A DNA stretch of 64,000 nucleotides from Chitinophagaceae bacterium (GTDB lineage Bacteria > Bacteroidota > Bacteroidia > Chitinophagales > Chitinophagaceae), in assembly GCA_017307755.1 (NCBI GenBank), contig JAFKGQ010000021.1, positions 103,202 through 167,201 of the forward strand, written 5' to 3'. The notes beneath the pieces are model-generated. The model was not told the DNA's origin and made no database searches. It worked only from the letters and a program-made list of their open reading frames with translations. Below, in pieces: positions 63,855 to 64,000 of this stretch. How positions within the stretch are numbered: position 1 is the first letter of the stretch; each line of letters opens with the position of its first letter. The position numbers and the translations under genes were made by a program.

Positions 63855-64000
63855 GTGTCCTGAATGGACAGCGAGTTCGAATTAGTTCTTTGAGCGAGCA
63901 GTTCAATGCTCGGTAAATGATGGTGGCGGGCCCACCGGAGGCGGCTATCAGGAGCAGCCTTCAAACCACCTTTAGCTGCTGCAATCAAGAGTTGTGGTAG
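63855..64000. other. right-edge stretch, no supported gene
   Basis: CGAGCA (63895-63900) can pair with TGCTCG (63907-63912), and GGTGG/CCACC arms occur near 63925; neither has a T tail. A minus-strand frame is open from the right edge to 63788 and would encode an Arg/His-containing C-terminus, but it overlaps the SusD 3' end by 67 bases and resembles nothing I recognise. It might be the tail of a gene beyond the edge or non-coding repeat sequence. Confidence 0.3.

Noticed and set aside
63788..63988. 66-codon minus-strand frame at the right edge
   Set aside because: It overlaps the SusD gene and has no recognisable similarity; I list the region as unresolved instead of calling a gene.
1..64000. 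Search for tRNA, rRNA, CRISPR arrays, insertion sequences and phage genes
   Set aside because: Reading both strands I found no cloverleaf, rRNA segment, regularly spaced repeats, transposase or integrase motif that I could support.

Overview
The window reads as chromosomal DNA of a Bacteroidota bacterium, most likely a glycan-degrading soil or plant-associated member of the Chitinophagaceae. The basis is four SusC/SusD pairs, SusD lipoproteins with Cys-Lys-Lys type lipoboxes, a hybrid two-component system, two ECF sigma/FecR modules, a CusA-TolC fusion and weak or absent Shine-Dalgarno sequences. The species cannot be fixed from sequence alone. I saw no rRNA, tRNA, CRISPR array, insertion sequence or phage gene.

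Region 1 (1-15735) is a utilization locus for a glycan rich in hexosamine and uronic acid. A divergent LacI-type regulator (cut by the left edge) faces a run of co-directional genes: a Tat-exported GH109-like enzyme, a NagB-type deaminase, a GH20 hexosaminidase, SusC, SusD, a three-enzyme fusion (GH88 unsaturated glucuronyl hydrolase + SGNH esterase + amidohydrolase_2), a hexuronate-type MFS carrier and a NagX/DUF5009-like membrane protein. No polysaccharide lyase is present, so the unsaturated products expected by GH88 must come from elsewhere.

Region 2 (15736-21767) is a heavy-metal efflux cassette: a small Asp/His-rich protein, a CusA/CzcA pump fused to TolC, and its periplasmic adaptor. 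Region 3 (21880-31886) is a second locus with a GH29 alpha-L-fucosidase, a hybrid two-component sensor/regulator, SusC and SusD, ending in a clear terminator.

Region 4 (31960-37691) is an ECF sigma / FecR / STN-TonB-receptor module followed by an outer-membrane barrel and a small membrane protein. Its intergenic DNA holds three copies of a bipartite element, TAGGGG-N16-GTTTTA. One lies before the sigma gene, one before the barrel gene, and one on the minus strand leads to a clean intrinsic terminator with no protein gene between, which predicts a small RNA of about 145 nt.

Region 5 (37696-42417, minus strand) encodes a TolC/HlyD/two-ABC-2-permease exporter without an ATPase. Region 6 (42418-56836) is a long operon: SusC, SusD, an unassigned (alpha/alpha)-barrel protein, a LacI regulator fused to a DUF6786-like sugar-binding domain, FucI, FucP, an AraB-type kinase and a degenerate short-chain dehydrogenase. 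Its promoter carries three LacI-type palindromes placed for repression. FucI with an AraB-type kinase and no fuculose aldolase fits D-arabinose to D-ribulose-5-phosphate at least as well as L-fucose.

Region 7 (56833-63854) is a fourth locus under an ECF sigma factor and a divergently transcribed FecR, with an STN-containing SusC and its SusD. The last 146 bases hold no gene I can support.
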